Shown here: one piece after another, positions 25,406 through 36,860 of the stretch
How positions within the stretch are numbered: position 1 is the first letter of the stretch
How the letters are laid out: every line of letters begins with the position of its first letter
Origin: Galbula dea
Lineage: Eukaryota; Chordata; Aves; Piciformes; Galbulidae
Length of the DNA: 64,000 bases
Assembly (NCBI GenBank): GCA_013399015.1
Contig: VWZX01009002.1
Span: 567,848 to 631,847, forward strand
Direction: 5' to 3'
Notes under the pieces: model-generated
The model's input: only the letters and a program-made list of their open reading frames with translations
What the model was told of the DNA's origin: nothing
The model's database searches: none
Position numbers and translations under genes: made by a program

Positions 25406-25447
25406 GAAGTTAGCTTTTTGTGTGTGTGTGTTGAAGTCAGCTTTTTG
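25406..25447 (+). repeat. Direct repeat flanking a TG run
   Basis: GAAGTTAGCTTTTTG (25,406-25,420) is repeated with one change as GAAGTCAGCTTTTTG (25,433-25,447), with a short TG dinucleotide run between them. This looks like a small local duplication. Confidence 0.85.
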
Positions 25448-25794
25448 CTATAATTTGTGAGGGGTGGTAACCGCTGCTGTGGCATCATTGGAGAAGAGGA
25501 GCGCAGGGGTTGCACGTGGCTGTGCTCTGGCAATGTCCTGCTGCTCAGATGGACACCAGTTTGCTCCTGTCACATTTAGGGTGTGTTGAAGGGAGCTATC
25601 ATTTCTGGATTCCACCTAAAGGAGTTTTCAGCTGGCCCTGCAGCACGTCTTTATGACCATTTCCTTCACCACATATTTGCCCTCAGAGAATTATGAAATG
25701 CGGAGACCAAGTAGTTGTTCAGCCTCACTGAAATGCACAGGAAGGATTTTTACTGATAACTTCAAATCTTGCATTAAGTGCATAGAAAAAGTAT

Positions 25795-25843
25795 TGAATA
25801 TTAATTTATTATTAAATAATAATAATATTTAATATTATTAGTA
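25795..25843 (+). repeat. AT-rich palindromic patch
   Basis: Almost pure A/T. It includes a perfect 9-bp inverted repeat, AATAATATT-T-AATATTATT, at 25,821-25,839. Probably simple sequence; capable of cruciform extrusion. Confidence 0.85.
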
Positions 25844-26568
25844 ATCTGACCATATAACTCCACTTTATGGTATGTTTTCCTGTAGTTTGAAAGGAGAAGC
25901 CATGCTGAATCTGACATAGCTTAGCTAAAAACTTTGAAGATTTTTTCATGGTGTTAACCTGCCATCTCAGATTCAGAGAATAATTGCTGTGGATTTCTAA
26001 ATCTCTATCAATTCAGCTTTATGCTTTGCAGTTTGCCTACATGAAGTTGGATTGGCAAAGAAAGTGGCTTTTCTCTCGTTCCAGTGGTGCCCATCCAGCT
26101 ATGCAGCTGATAAGTGGAGCACTCAAGGCAAAGAAGGCCATGAGGAGCTACAGATCCATTGGTTGCACAGAAATTAAGAGCACTGTGCAGTCTTTCAAAA
26201 TAAGTTACTTTAAGTCAGGTTTCAGTTTTAACTTTAAACTCATTCTTGAGGAAGTCTTCTTACCTTGGTAATGGAAATGCTAAATGGCCTGCTCAAAAGT
26301 TGCATTTCTGCATATTTTATGCTTTCATTGTTATCCTGAGGAGAATTCTTTGGGCAAAGTACAGTAGAAGTGACTGGTGTTTAATAAATGTATCTGCACT
26401 TTCCTATTTATTTCAGTACCAAAAGGCCAATGGCAGTTATGCACAGTAATGCAAGTTCTTACACACTTAAGTCTGGTCCTGTGTGTATAATAAATGAGAT
26501 CTACTCTGAAGAATTTGGAAAGCCAGGAGGTTGCAGGGTTAGCCTGCTATGAAATACCAGGGGACTGA

Positions 26569-26764
26569 GGCCCTGATCCCCAGTCCATTCTTATTTGTAA
26601 AAGCACTTCAGCACATATGTATCTCTAGGCATGTGTTTAAGACCCATTGACATCAATGAGACTTTAGCTGATGCTTAACCTCTGAGCATATGCTTAAGTT
26701 TCCTGATGAATAAGGAGGGCCTTGAGCATATGCTTAAAAATACCCTGCTGAATTGCTGATCTCT
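26569..26764. mobile_element. Possible old palindromic MITE-like dispersed repeat
   Basis: It begins GGCCCTGATCC, has a central CCATTGACATCAATGAGACT, and contains two copies of TGAGCATATGCTTAA (26,683 and 26,723). It ends in sequence whose reverse complement (GATCAGCAATTCAGCAGGG..TTAAGCATATGC) resembles the start. The arrangement of inverted ends plus internal TTAAGCATATG repeats matches a family I recall as abundant in turtle and crocodile DNA, but I cannot name it with certainty. Confidence 0.45.
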
Positions 26765-27541
26765 CTCAGGCCTCTAGCCTGCCCCAAATACAAACCTTTA
26801 CTTGCTTCTCCAGGTCACTTCTTTTGGCTTGGACTTCAGATTTTTTTCTTCTTTAGCATTTCCTTTTCACTCAGCTCTGCAGATCTATTTTCTACAACCC
26901 CCATTATCACACACACATGGTGTTCATTATCACTCCACATTGCTCCACATCACAAAGTGGAGTACCCAGTTGGCTAATTTAATGCTTTCAGTGAAAGTGC
27001 TATCTATTTATAGTTTTCTGCAAACTGAAAATGGTGTAACTGTCCTCAGTTTAACAAACATATTGTTTATATTCAGGTGCTGTTGGGATACAGACCTCTC
27101 ACTATAATCCTTTCACACTCTTCCACTGTGTGACATTATTACTGCATTAAGAGGGATATTTAAAAGGTTCCAAAAATCCATTGTAGCTTTCCCAGACTTT
27201 TGGATAAGTTGTAATTACTGTTGGCCACAGTATTTAGTGCAGGAATTTTTCTTACCAAAGACATTATTTTGTTTAAACTGATTTTTTATACTTTATTTCC
27301 ACTGGAAATTTTCAATTTCCCTACAGCAAGTACATCCAAAAGTGTTCTTCACATTGAATCAATGTTTCAGAAGGAAATATTTTTAAATTATTTAAATTTA
27401 ACAGTTTGGGGGTTTTTCTGGGGGGTGAAAAAAAATCAATACTTTAACTCAAAATGACACTCAACCACTAATTAAAAAATATCAGCAATTTCCTCTGATG
27501 AAAACCTACAATTTCAAAGGAAAAAATTCACATAAAGATTT

Positions 27542-27765
27542 TTTCCCCAGTTTTGTATCATTGCCAAACTTATGTTGTAAACCTTTGAGTCCTATATCCA
27601 AGTTGTTCATGAAGATATTGAAGAGCACTGGCCCTAGCATGTATCCCTGCAGAACCCTAGTAGTTACTGGTCACCAGCCTGGTGTAACCCACTTTACTAT
27701 AACCCTTTGTGCTTGACCTGTCAGGCAGTTATTCACCATCTCATTAGGTATTTGTCTAGCAGATC
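27542..27765 (-). mobile_element. CR1 LINE ORF2 fragment: reverse-transcriptase core
   Basis: On the minus strand this translates, with stops and substitutions, to a recognisable CR1 reverse-transcriptase stretch. It contains a GQAQRVIVKW-like segment, then PVTTRVLQGYMLGPVLFNIFMNNL, equivalent to the family's SGVPQGSVLGPVLFNIFINDL block. A decayed FGNDTKLG follows, equivalent to the FADDTKLG catalytic motif. An in-frame stop and loss of the catalytic AD pair mean it is inactive. Coding-region CR1 pieces are much rarer than 3' ends because most copies are 5'-truncated. Confidence 0.8.
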
Positions 27766-30700
27766 TAATTATAAAGAATTACTGAACAGTTGGTTTTGTT
27801 ATCTGATGTCCACTTTCAGATGTTTACCACTGAACATTCATGACTGAAATTGGTTTCTGCTGCACATGCTGTTCAAATACATTTCTTGGACCAATCCAAA
27901 AAACCACCAATCAGTGAACTGAAACTCAAGCTCATACTCTACTTGTCAAGAGATTCTAGATCCTCATGTTACAGCAAAACATAACAAACTGTTAAGACCA
28001 TTTCATGCTTCGTTGGCTTCAAATAAACCAGAAGTACCCAGAAGAAGGTTTCCTCCTAGTTTCATTTGCCTCCATCTGAAGTTGCCAAAATTCAGATGTT
28101 CTGCATGCTTTGCTTTTGGCTTCAGTCACTGCATTGTACTAACAGGGCAGGGAACTTGGTTTTTCTTGCAGGTAAGAAACAGAAGCATTTGTGGTTCTGG
28201 CATAAGAGGCATTTGTATTTGAGTGCCCACACAGGCCTGTGTCATTAGCTTGTCAGATGTCAGCCCTGGTTGATGGTGTCCAAAGCCTCCCTCTGGGGAG
28301 GCACTTTGCAGTATTGCCACAGACACCCTGGACCTGTGTGAATGCCAGTAGCTGGCACTATCAGAGTGGGAATCCTCCAGGACAGACAGAATCCAACACA
28401 TATTTTAGAAGATTGGAGGACAAACTGGATTCATAATTCAATGCAAAATTCCTTTTGCCTCCTCTTTTTTTTTTTTTTTGGTTTGTTTTGCTGACTCAGC
28501 ATATTGTTTGCAGCTGGCCCAGAGTGGGAATGCCTGTGTAGAAGAGTTATATGACTTTCTGGCAAAAGCTAACTAGTATGGAACTAATTGTAGGCCACCC
28601 AAACCTAGCAGGAGGCATGGTTTTCCTTTCAATTAGAAGCATTCTGCTAGAAGGCAGCACACAAGATCTAATGTGTGTGTTCAGATGAATGCTTAATAAT
28701 AGCTTTCATGGGCCTGGAAAAAAGACATCTTCAGGAATGAAGTCAAACAGGCAATGGAATTTAAAGACAAATATTAACTTTAGGGTCCAGCTCCAAACCA
28801 GAAGCTCAGAATATCTTCACCAACAAGTATTTCTCATCTACTGCAGGGTTAGATCTGAAAGAGAAATGAGGAAGGCCAGTAACTGGGCTGATCTCCTTTG
28901 TTAAAATGCCTGTTGCAGGCTGTCATGGATCTTCTTCACAACCCCTCGTGGCACATTTGGAACCCTTGTCATCTTTTGTCTGTTTGGCAGGTGTAAGACA
29001 CTGACTCCATGCTGGCTGTAAGCCAGGGCCAGAGGGGGCAATTAGCTCCTCAGACACAGAGAGCTGTGATTTAGGACAAGGATTTTACTGAGGAAAGCTC
29101 AGGAAGAGCTTGGCTCAGTTGACAATTATGTTTGTGCTCCTATTACTCAAACTACCCACAAAATCATCTCAACCCTGGAAGGCTAAAGGATTTGAATTAA
29201 ATATGGTGGTGGGAAACTCTTCAAAGCATGCTGTCTTGCCTGCCAGGGGGTAAAAATGAGGTTAGAAGCTGCTTGCTGCACAAAAGAAATTGTGAGCAGG
29301 GAAGATGGGAATGGAAATGAAGCTGTGGAAGAGGAGGGGGAGGTGATCTGATCTGTGCTGAAGGATAGGCTAGAGACAGTGATGACTGAATGATTTACAC
29401 TCCAGTGGGATAAGGAACTTTCAGAAAGGGCCAGAAGACAGGCAAGGGTAAGAAAGGCTGAGAGATTCCATGTAGAGCTGGCCTCTGATGGGAAAGGGGC
29501 TAAGGAAGGCCCATGATGCTGTGAAGCACCTAGAGAAGAGCATGGTGGGGGGTGAAAGGTGCTGGTCAAACTGAATACTACGGTATGGAAAGTCTCTGTG
29601 CCAGAGGGGTGAGGGAGAGAGAGCAGGAGCATGGTGATGGATTAAAGGTGAAGACCACAGCACTATTGCTGGTCAGGCACAGCCATGGGGAGGGAAAACC
29701 AAGGGCAGATTTTGGATCTACTAGAATTTTTGTGGTCCCACTGGAAGGAGCTGGGTTATTCTGCTACCATAAACAGCCATTCTCCTCCTTCTATGGCAGC
29801 CACTATTTGGGGCATTGTCTAGAGAACCTCTTCCTCCTCTTTTAGACAAGTACATAGTGTCTTGAAAGTTGTTTTCCATGTTTTTGGGTGCTAAGTGAAA
29901 AGGCTCTGCTATCTGCTGTGAACCTCTGGCTGCCTGCCTTTGAAGACTGGTATTTGAATAAGGATTATTTTCCATCCAGTAATAACAGAGAAAGATGTGA
30001 TCTTGATATTGTGGTGCAAGTTGCAAAAATAATTTCTGCTTGCTTGGTAACTCCATCCTTTGAAGTCCCCAGATTCTCTCAGGGGTGTATGTGACCTCAC
30101 CTTCTAGTTACCAAACTTTTCCAAATGTCGGATTACACTCAACACCAGATTAGGAATGTGCTTGACATTTCTTTATAAGGTGCAGGAAAATAGCTGGGTA
30201 AAGATGAAAGCAGATACAAGTGTAACTGGGATATTGGAATAAATTATATATTGCTACTATTACACTTCTCTTCCTGTGCCTCAGCCTACCTTTGTGCTGG
30301 AGCTTTGGCTAACATTCAATTGTCTGCATACTTTCTGAGAAATCATGAGAAATTAGTTCATTACAAGTCCAAATCACCTCAGAAAAAGAAACTGCAATGG
30401 TTTACTCTGTAGCATTCACCTTCAAAACCAAACTGACAGACTACTTTCACACCCTTGGTTATTTATGTCCACATCTTAAATTACAGGTGGCATTACTGCT
30501 GCAGTAGAGTTGGCAGTTTGATGACTATGAGCTACTGGAAATGCCAGTAGAGTGTTTGATCCTGCACTCTTTCTCTCCAAAATTTATGTGTGGAAAACTG
30601 TAGACCAGCACCTGAAAATACTCCAAACATTTTTTATTATAAAAACATAAATATGTTGAATATTTCACAGAAGAGTGTATGAGGGATCATGTACCTCAAC

Positions 30701-33700
30701 AAGACATATCAGCTGTCCTTCATGGATAGCCATGTTTAAAACACTGAGACAAAACTTCACAATTTGGAATAGGAAAGAAACAGATGTTTGCTGGGAGGTA
30801 TGCAGGGCTACTCTATAGGAACATTCAGCTCTGGCCATGGCATGAATAATAGAGACATCATTAAGATAATAATCTCTGAGCATTCAATGCTGCTTCATTT
30901 TTATTCAATAGCATTCCTATGGAGCATTCAGTAGTCTTTTGGCATGGCTTCTGTTAATACATTGTTGGTTTTCTTAGGCAGAATGGGTCTTTGTAGACAT
31001 CATCATTTGGACTTGTTTAAATGAGTTCTAGTCAAGGAGCAGAAAAATAAACTAGGTGTGTCTGTTGAATGACATATGCTGGCCTGTTTACTTTTCTTTG
31101 TATGTTTTATACTTATTTGCTGCTCTTAGTTTTTTTCCTGAACAGTCTCCCATTTCCAGCTAGCCAGTTAAAATGACTGTGCCATGAATCTCTTGTGTCT
31201 TCACCTCTCTTCCTTATTTGACCCTTAGTTTTGACATTTAGAAGAATGACCATTGCCTGTACCTTCTCCTCACCAAGTGCTGCTCCACTTTTCTCTCTTG
31301 GCAAGTTCCTTCTTTCTGGCAACTGTCTCATTCCTTTCAGCAAACCATCACTCCTGCCTTTTCATTCTGCTCTTTACACACAGCAATGGATGTGTCCTCT
31401 CTGCCATTTTCAGGCTCTTTTCCCTTCTGGTGTGGTAGGGTTGTCTGATTGTGAGCAGGTATGCTGTTTTAACTTTGCATGGTATCTTCCTCAGAACTTT
31501 GGTTCTTCTGTGGGTGAGTTTGTAGCTGCTCATTCACTCTGCTCCCTTCACAGTTCTTGAACAGCTGAGTCCCTCTGCCAAGCCTCAAGTCTCTCCTATC
31601 ACTATCACTTCAGTCCAGTGGTCTGCCTTGGCTTGATACTACTTTGTGTTTCCCAATGGAGAACTTGTGACCTGTGGACCTCTTTGATCATCCAAACATC
31701 TTTTTGGCTTCCTTCTAAATCATTACAAGAAGCAAATGCTAGAGAGGACCTTGAGCAGAGTAAGATTGGAAATAGCAGACTATGATATTAAATGTTAACT
31801 TTTCCAGTAATTTTGAAACCTGGATGTTTCTTTGGATCACCTTGTACAACACTTCATTTCATGAGGCTTTATACAGTATTGGCTTCTAAACTGAGGCTTG
31901 TTTGTTCCCAAGAGCTTCTTAGCAAGTAAAAGCAATTAATGAAATGACCAGATGACCACAGTGCTTTTCTTTCCTTGTTTCTAGAAGTGCTGTGGGTTGC
32001 ACATGTGCATTTGAGTTTCATGCAGTGCCTGTGATCTCACCCTGAATGATCCCTGCCACTTGTCAGTTAGTCCTACACATGTAACAGAGAGGGAAGCATC
32101 TGCACATGATAGGACTAGACAAAACACTTTGCAGCCAACCTACTCTTAGGAAAGTGGGTGGTTCAAGGGCATGTTCTGTGGTCACTGAACCTGCAAGAAA
32201 CCCATATGAGGAAAGCTGAAGCCTGTCACTGGCAGAAACCTGCATGTGGCTGTGGGCCTGTTGTTATTGTTGATCTCTATCTGTCAGGGATTATGGTTTT
32301 GTTTTGTTTTTTGGGTAGTGTGCCCTACTAATCTATAGTTAACTTAGAAGAGGCTCTGAGGGTTTTTTGGAAGGCAAAGAGACCACATGTTTCCTTGTGC
32401 AAGTATTTAGGAATGACTGCTGACTTGTGGCTGCTTTTCAAACCTGAGGGAATGTTACAAAGAGCAGCAGTATCTGTCCACCAGTTAGTGTTGATTAAAA
32501 AGACTGGAGGTGAAGGACACTTGTGGTACTGTAATTGCACTGCCTGAATAATGGACCTTGCTGTAATTAAGACCATGGATTCCTCATACACAGCCCTGGC
32601 AGTCTGAGATGTTTTGCAAAAATTCTTGATAGGTTGTGCTGGTTCAAAAGTAGGTAATAAGAGGCAGGGATAACATAAGTAGGAATGTGAATCTGCATGG
32701 GATTCACAGGCTCAGGTTTAGCATTTGAAGAGCTCAGAAAGGGGAGATCATAAGTGGACTGAAAGGAGCATGAAACTGTTTGTGGCAGTAGTGGAGGGAG
32801 GTACCAGAAAGGGTGTACTCAGCTTTGGGGAACTCTTGGGGCTATTCATGGTGGTTAGACCAGTGAGGGTAGTGCTGTTCTGAATCTGCATCTAAAGGAG
32901 CTGCTATCTACTGATGATGGATGGAGCCAAGAGGAATCTAGGCTAAGCTAAAATTAACTTTCCTGGGTCCTGGAGTAATGGTCTCCTATAGGAAATTACT
33001 GTAAGCTCTAACCTACTCCACCACTTACTCCAAGGCAATTATCTGCATTTATTACAGGCATTGATGAAAGCTGTTCTTCAAACTCTTTGTTTATGGAATG
33101 GGACTGTTGAATATCTACTTCACCACCTCACTAGTCTTGCCAGAGAAAGAAGTGCCTTATATCTGCACTAAAAGTCTTTTGGTGTAAATGCAGAGCATTC
33201 TTGGCTGATTAGAAATGAGCCATGCTCATGCTAGCTGGTTAGTCCTCTTTGCATTACCCTTCTATTGCTCTCATTGTTTTGAAAAGCAGTCTGTTCTTTT
33301 TTCTAGCCTTAAATACCTTGAGGTCCTTCAATAATTCCTCATTTTCCTCATGTTTCTAAACATCTTCTCCAGACTCCCCAGAGGAGGCTCACATCTTTCA
33401 TGAAGTGCTGTGCCACCATCTGACAGTGAAACGTGGACTGGAAGAATTACTGCTTTTTGACAGAGACCTCATCATTGCTCTTAGTAACACCAAGCATTAT
33501 CACTGCTGGAAGCAGAGGCTGTCTGTGAAATCATGCTGTTAGCTTCAGCAAGTGAAACTGAGAAGAGACTGAGCTGAAAAGTAAAATCACTGAACAGAAT
33601 TAGTTCTGTTCTAACTGAAAACAGTACACAAGCCAGTGTTCAAAGATATACTATTGCTAGGAAGCCTAGGATGTGACAGGGGATATTAGGATGGTAGGAC

Positions 33701-36169
33701 ACTGGGGAGAAGGCATGCAGAAGAGGTCAAAACACAAGCCTAAAACTGCTTGACCTTGAAAGTATTTCTCCCCTGAAATTTGAAGGACAAAATTACAAAT
33801 CAAGTTTCTGTCCAAAATTGTGGAGTTCTGGCAAACCTCTTCACTGAAGGAAAAGAAAATGCTAGTTTTTAAAAATGTTAGGCAGCTCACAGGAAAAAAA
33901 GAACAACTGGTGGTTGGGGTTTTTCTTGGGGGTTTGTTCCCAGTCTCTTTCCCAGTGTGCTGATGCTTAGAGAACTTGACAGGGTAGTAGTGTGGAACCT
34001 GGAAGTATCTATGAAATATAAGAGTAGATGTTTCTCGCTGGAAATTTTGTACTGTGGAGCAGTTTGAAGCAGGGTTTTTCTTCATTCTAAAATTAGTTTG
34101 AGTCTGAGAGATCTACTAAGAGCAGACCTGCCTGCTTGGCAGTGATCTGTGTGATTTCCATCCTGCTCTAGTGTGAAATGTCGAGTCCTAGGCAGGCAGT
34201 GAAATTCTCTAATGCTCTCCTTTTTTCCACTGGCCTCAGAAAAATGGCAAACCTGGCTGTGATTGTACTTTACTAAACACAAGAGCTGCTAAACAGTGTT
34301 TCAATATAGTTCAGTCAATATCCAGTTACTAGAGAACTGGCCCCACCTCGTGCATCCCTTCAGCCTTCAAGAGCTTAAAAGGTGTCACTTTCTGCTTCAG
34401 TTTCAGAATTCCAGGCAATTGTTCAAATGCCAGATTTGCAAGGAAGATATGAGACTATATTGGCCTTTTCTGGCAAAGAGGTGAAGCTGTTTGCAGTCTC
34501 AGCCTAAATGTCACATCAAGCTGTTTTTAACCTCTTCTGATGCATTCTAGGTGCTTTTAGAGATGATCTATCATCCCACCCAAACTAAGTCTGTGCTCAT
34601 CTATGAGTCCTTCTGCTCAAGTTTCCTGGTGGCTTCACTGCCAGCCTCTTTTGACAGCAGAGGAGTCTGTCATATGCTCTCTTCTTCTGTAGCAGTAGAT
34701 GCCATGAGGATCTACACCCTCTCTGCACTTGAAAAGTTCATGGACCTGCTGAGAAATGCTGCCAGTGGTTTACTAGACTGCCAAGAATGAGATGTGTGTA
34801 TACGTGTGGCCATGAAGGAGAGGTTGCTGATGGCAGTTACACAAGTGGTGGAGCTGTTTAGTTAACAAATGAGCTCATAAGAACTTGAGTTCATGTGTGC
34901 AAAGTAGTAATGCTTCAGGAAGCAATGTGAGAGTTCTTGCATTGATTTCCTTGCTCTAAGTGTTAATGTTGCTTCTCTGTAATTTCTGGATATCAGATTT
35001 GGAGGTATTCAAACCTGAAGCCTAGTTGCAAATCTGGGAAGGAATACTTTTATAGGGTGTCTCCTCCAGAATTTGCTCCCCAATTTTGGGAAACACTGAA
35101 GTTGAGATATTTAAATGTTTATAAATGCAAATAGTCTGTAGCTCTGTTCTCTAACCACAGATTAGGAAAGAGTGGTCATTTTTGTAACCTGAGGAAGGTT
35201 GTACTGCTGAAGAACAAGATTTTATTTGTAAGTAGGACTCAGAATAAAGCTCTTTAAGCTAGTTTAGTGTCAGAGCAGGAAGACCAGATCCTCAGCGAGT
35301 TTGAAAGGTACATGAACATGACTTCACTGAAGTCAGAGAAGCTGCATCCATTTTTACCAGTTGAGGATGACATATTTCTAGGGTTTGTATTAAGGAGAGG
35401 CCTGGAAGTGGGTGGAGGCATGAAATTACTTCAGTATTATTACTTCAGCAAAGCCTTCTGCACATGTTCTTGCCATGGGACCACCAGGGAGCATTTGTCT
35501 GAGGAGCAGTTTTGTCACATCAAACTAAATGAGTTTCTGTTGCTGCTCTCAGCACTCAGTCCCATCAAGGGCCCTCGCATGGCTGCTCCCTCACACAAGA
35601 ATGCATTCAGGAAGGAGCTGTGATCAAAGCTTCCTGACTGCTGAAAATGGGAGTCTGGACAGAGGAAGAGGCACTTCTGTGGAGCAGCACCCCCAGGGCG
35701 TGCGCTCATGGGGGAAGGCGGAGGTGAGCTGAGTACAGCTGGTGGGTGTGGACTTCAGTTCTGCTCCAAGTTCCATGTCTTCACTTAAGTTTCCCTTCAA
35801 TGTGAAACTGTGTTTATATGTCTTTAATTTACTGGTTTACTCTAATTTGTCTTTCTTTATTAGACTAGAAGAAACATCTAAACTGTGTATCAAAGAAAAC
35901 CAAGCCAACTGAACTAAGTTGCCTGATGTAGGTCTTCCAAGAGTCAGTGACTTATTTTAGTTTTCAGATTTTACTGGGGCTGGAGGTAAATCCTGACTAG
36001 TTCCCTGCTTACAGGTTGCAGTAGATATCTCAGCTGGACTGAGCTCCTTTCTCTTCAGAAATGGAGGTTCTGAACATGGACTGGCAATTGAGTAACCAGT
36101 TTCATGAGACAAAAGCACTACTGGAAAATGGTCCCACTCCCACTCCTGCATGCTCCAGCCACTCTACCT
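27766..36169. other. Intergenic, nothing recognised
   Basis: There is a 15-T run at 28,465-28,479 and a purine-rich + strand between about 29,290 and 29,660, which produces a 149-residue open frame on the minus strand with Ser/Pro-rich, low-information sequence. No exon or assignable repeat is supported. Confidence 0.65.
28465..28479 (+). repeat. Poly(T) run, 15 bases
   Basis: Fifteen consecutive T's followed by GGTTTGTTTTG. It could be the remains of a minus-strand poly(A) tail, but no adjoining retrotransposed sequence is recognised. Confidence 0.9.
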
Positions 36170-36860
36170 TGAGCTAGCTGTGTGACTGAGACCCCACTGG
36201 GAGCTGATTCAATTCACTGAAGCATCAGAAAAGAAGCCTAGCAAAGAAGTGGCTGATTTTCTGCTGTGGAGTGAGTTAAATTGCCACAGCAAAGGTCCTG
36301 TGAGCATCACAGCTAGCACAAGAGAAGCCATGGCATTGCATGGCTGGGAGTAAGAGAGAGGGAAGGAGAGGGAGACACCCTCTCTAACTCCTTTTGGGAA
36401 TGTGCTCAGTTGGCTCTGCTGAACATGTAGCTGTAAATTAATTGCCTGGGGAGTTTTTAGGCAGAGGAGGGAAGTGCCTGATGAATTCAGGCATCTAAAA
36501 GGTTAGGCAGTTCTGGAGAGCAGGCAGAGTGGATCTCTGTTGGTGTACGTGGATTGGAGATGCTGAAGTTCCATCTTTGGCAGGCTTTGAGCCAGCTGGA
36601 TCCCACCCTGAGAGATCTGCTTATAAAACAAATAAACAAAAGAGTTGTTCTGTATTTTTCACTGGAATGCCACTAACTGTGTTAATGACAATGGGGACCA
36701 CCAGTAGTGTGAACTCCCTGTTCTAATGCAATACTTCCAGGGTTCTTTAAACTGCATTTTCTAAGAGGCATCAAAGGCCCCAAAATTCTGCATTAGCTCT
36801 ATGGGAGCTGCCTGCATACATCAGAGGGCAAATTTGGCCCCCAGTATTCTCCCTGCAGTG
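36170..36860. mobile_element. Possible ancient interspersed repeat (unnamed)
   Basis: Phrases such as GTGGCTGATTTTCTGCTGTGG, GAGTGAGTTAAATTGCCAC, AAGTGCCTGATGAATTCAGGC, GGTTAGGCAG and CATCAGAGGGCAAATTTGGCCC look like pieces of a repeat I associate with other sauropsid genomes. There are no visible terminal repeats or coding motifs. This is a memory-based impression only. Confidence 0.25.

Larger units (their letters stand above)
24341..27541. other. Intergenic, AT-rich with small repeats
   Basis: It contains a short TG run flanked by a direct repeat (25,406-25,447), an AT-rich palindromic patch (25,795-25,843) and the MITE-like element at 26,569. No coding exon is seen. Confidence 0.65.

Noticed and set aside
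29183..29632. 149-codon open frame on - strand, Ser/Pro/Leu-rich
   Set aside because: Explained by a purine-rich + strand that removes stop codons; low-information composition and no known domain.
35267..35623. 118-codon open frame on + strand
   Set aside because: Starts at GTG, matches no family I know, has no splice or promoter context, and occurs in a region full of similar short frames.
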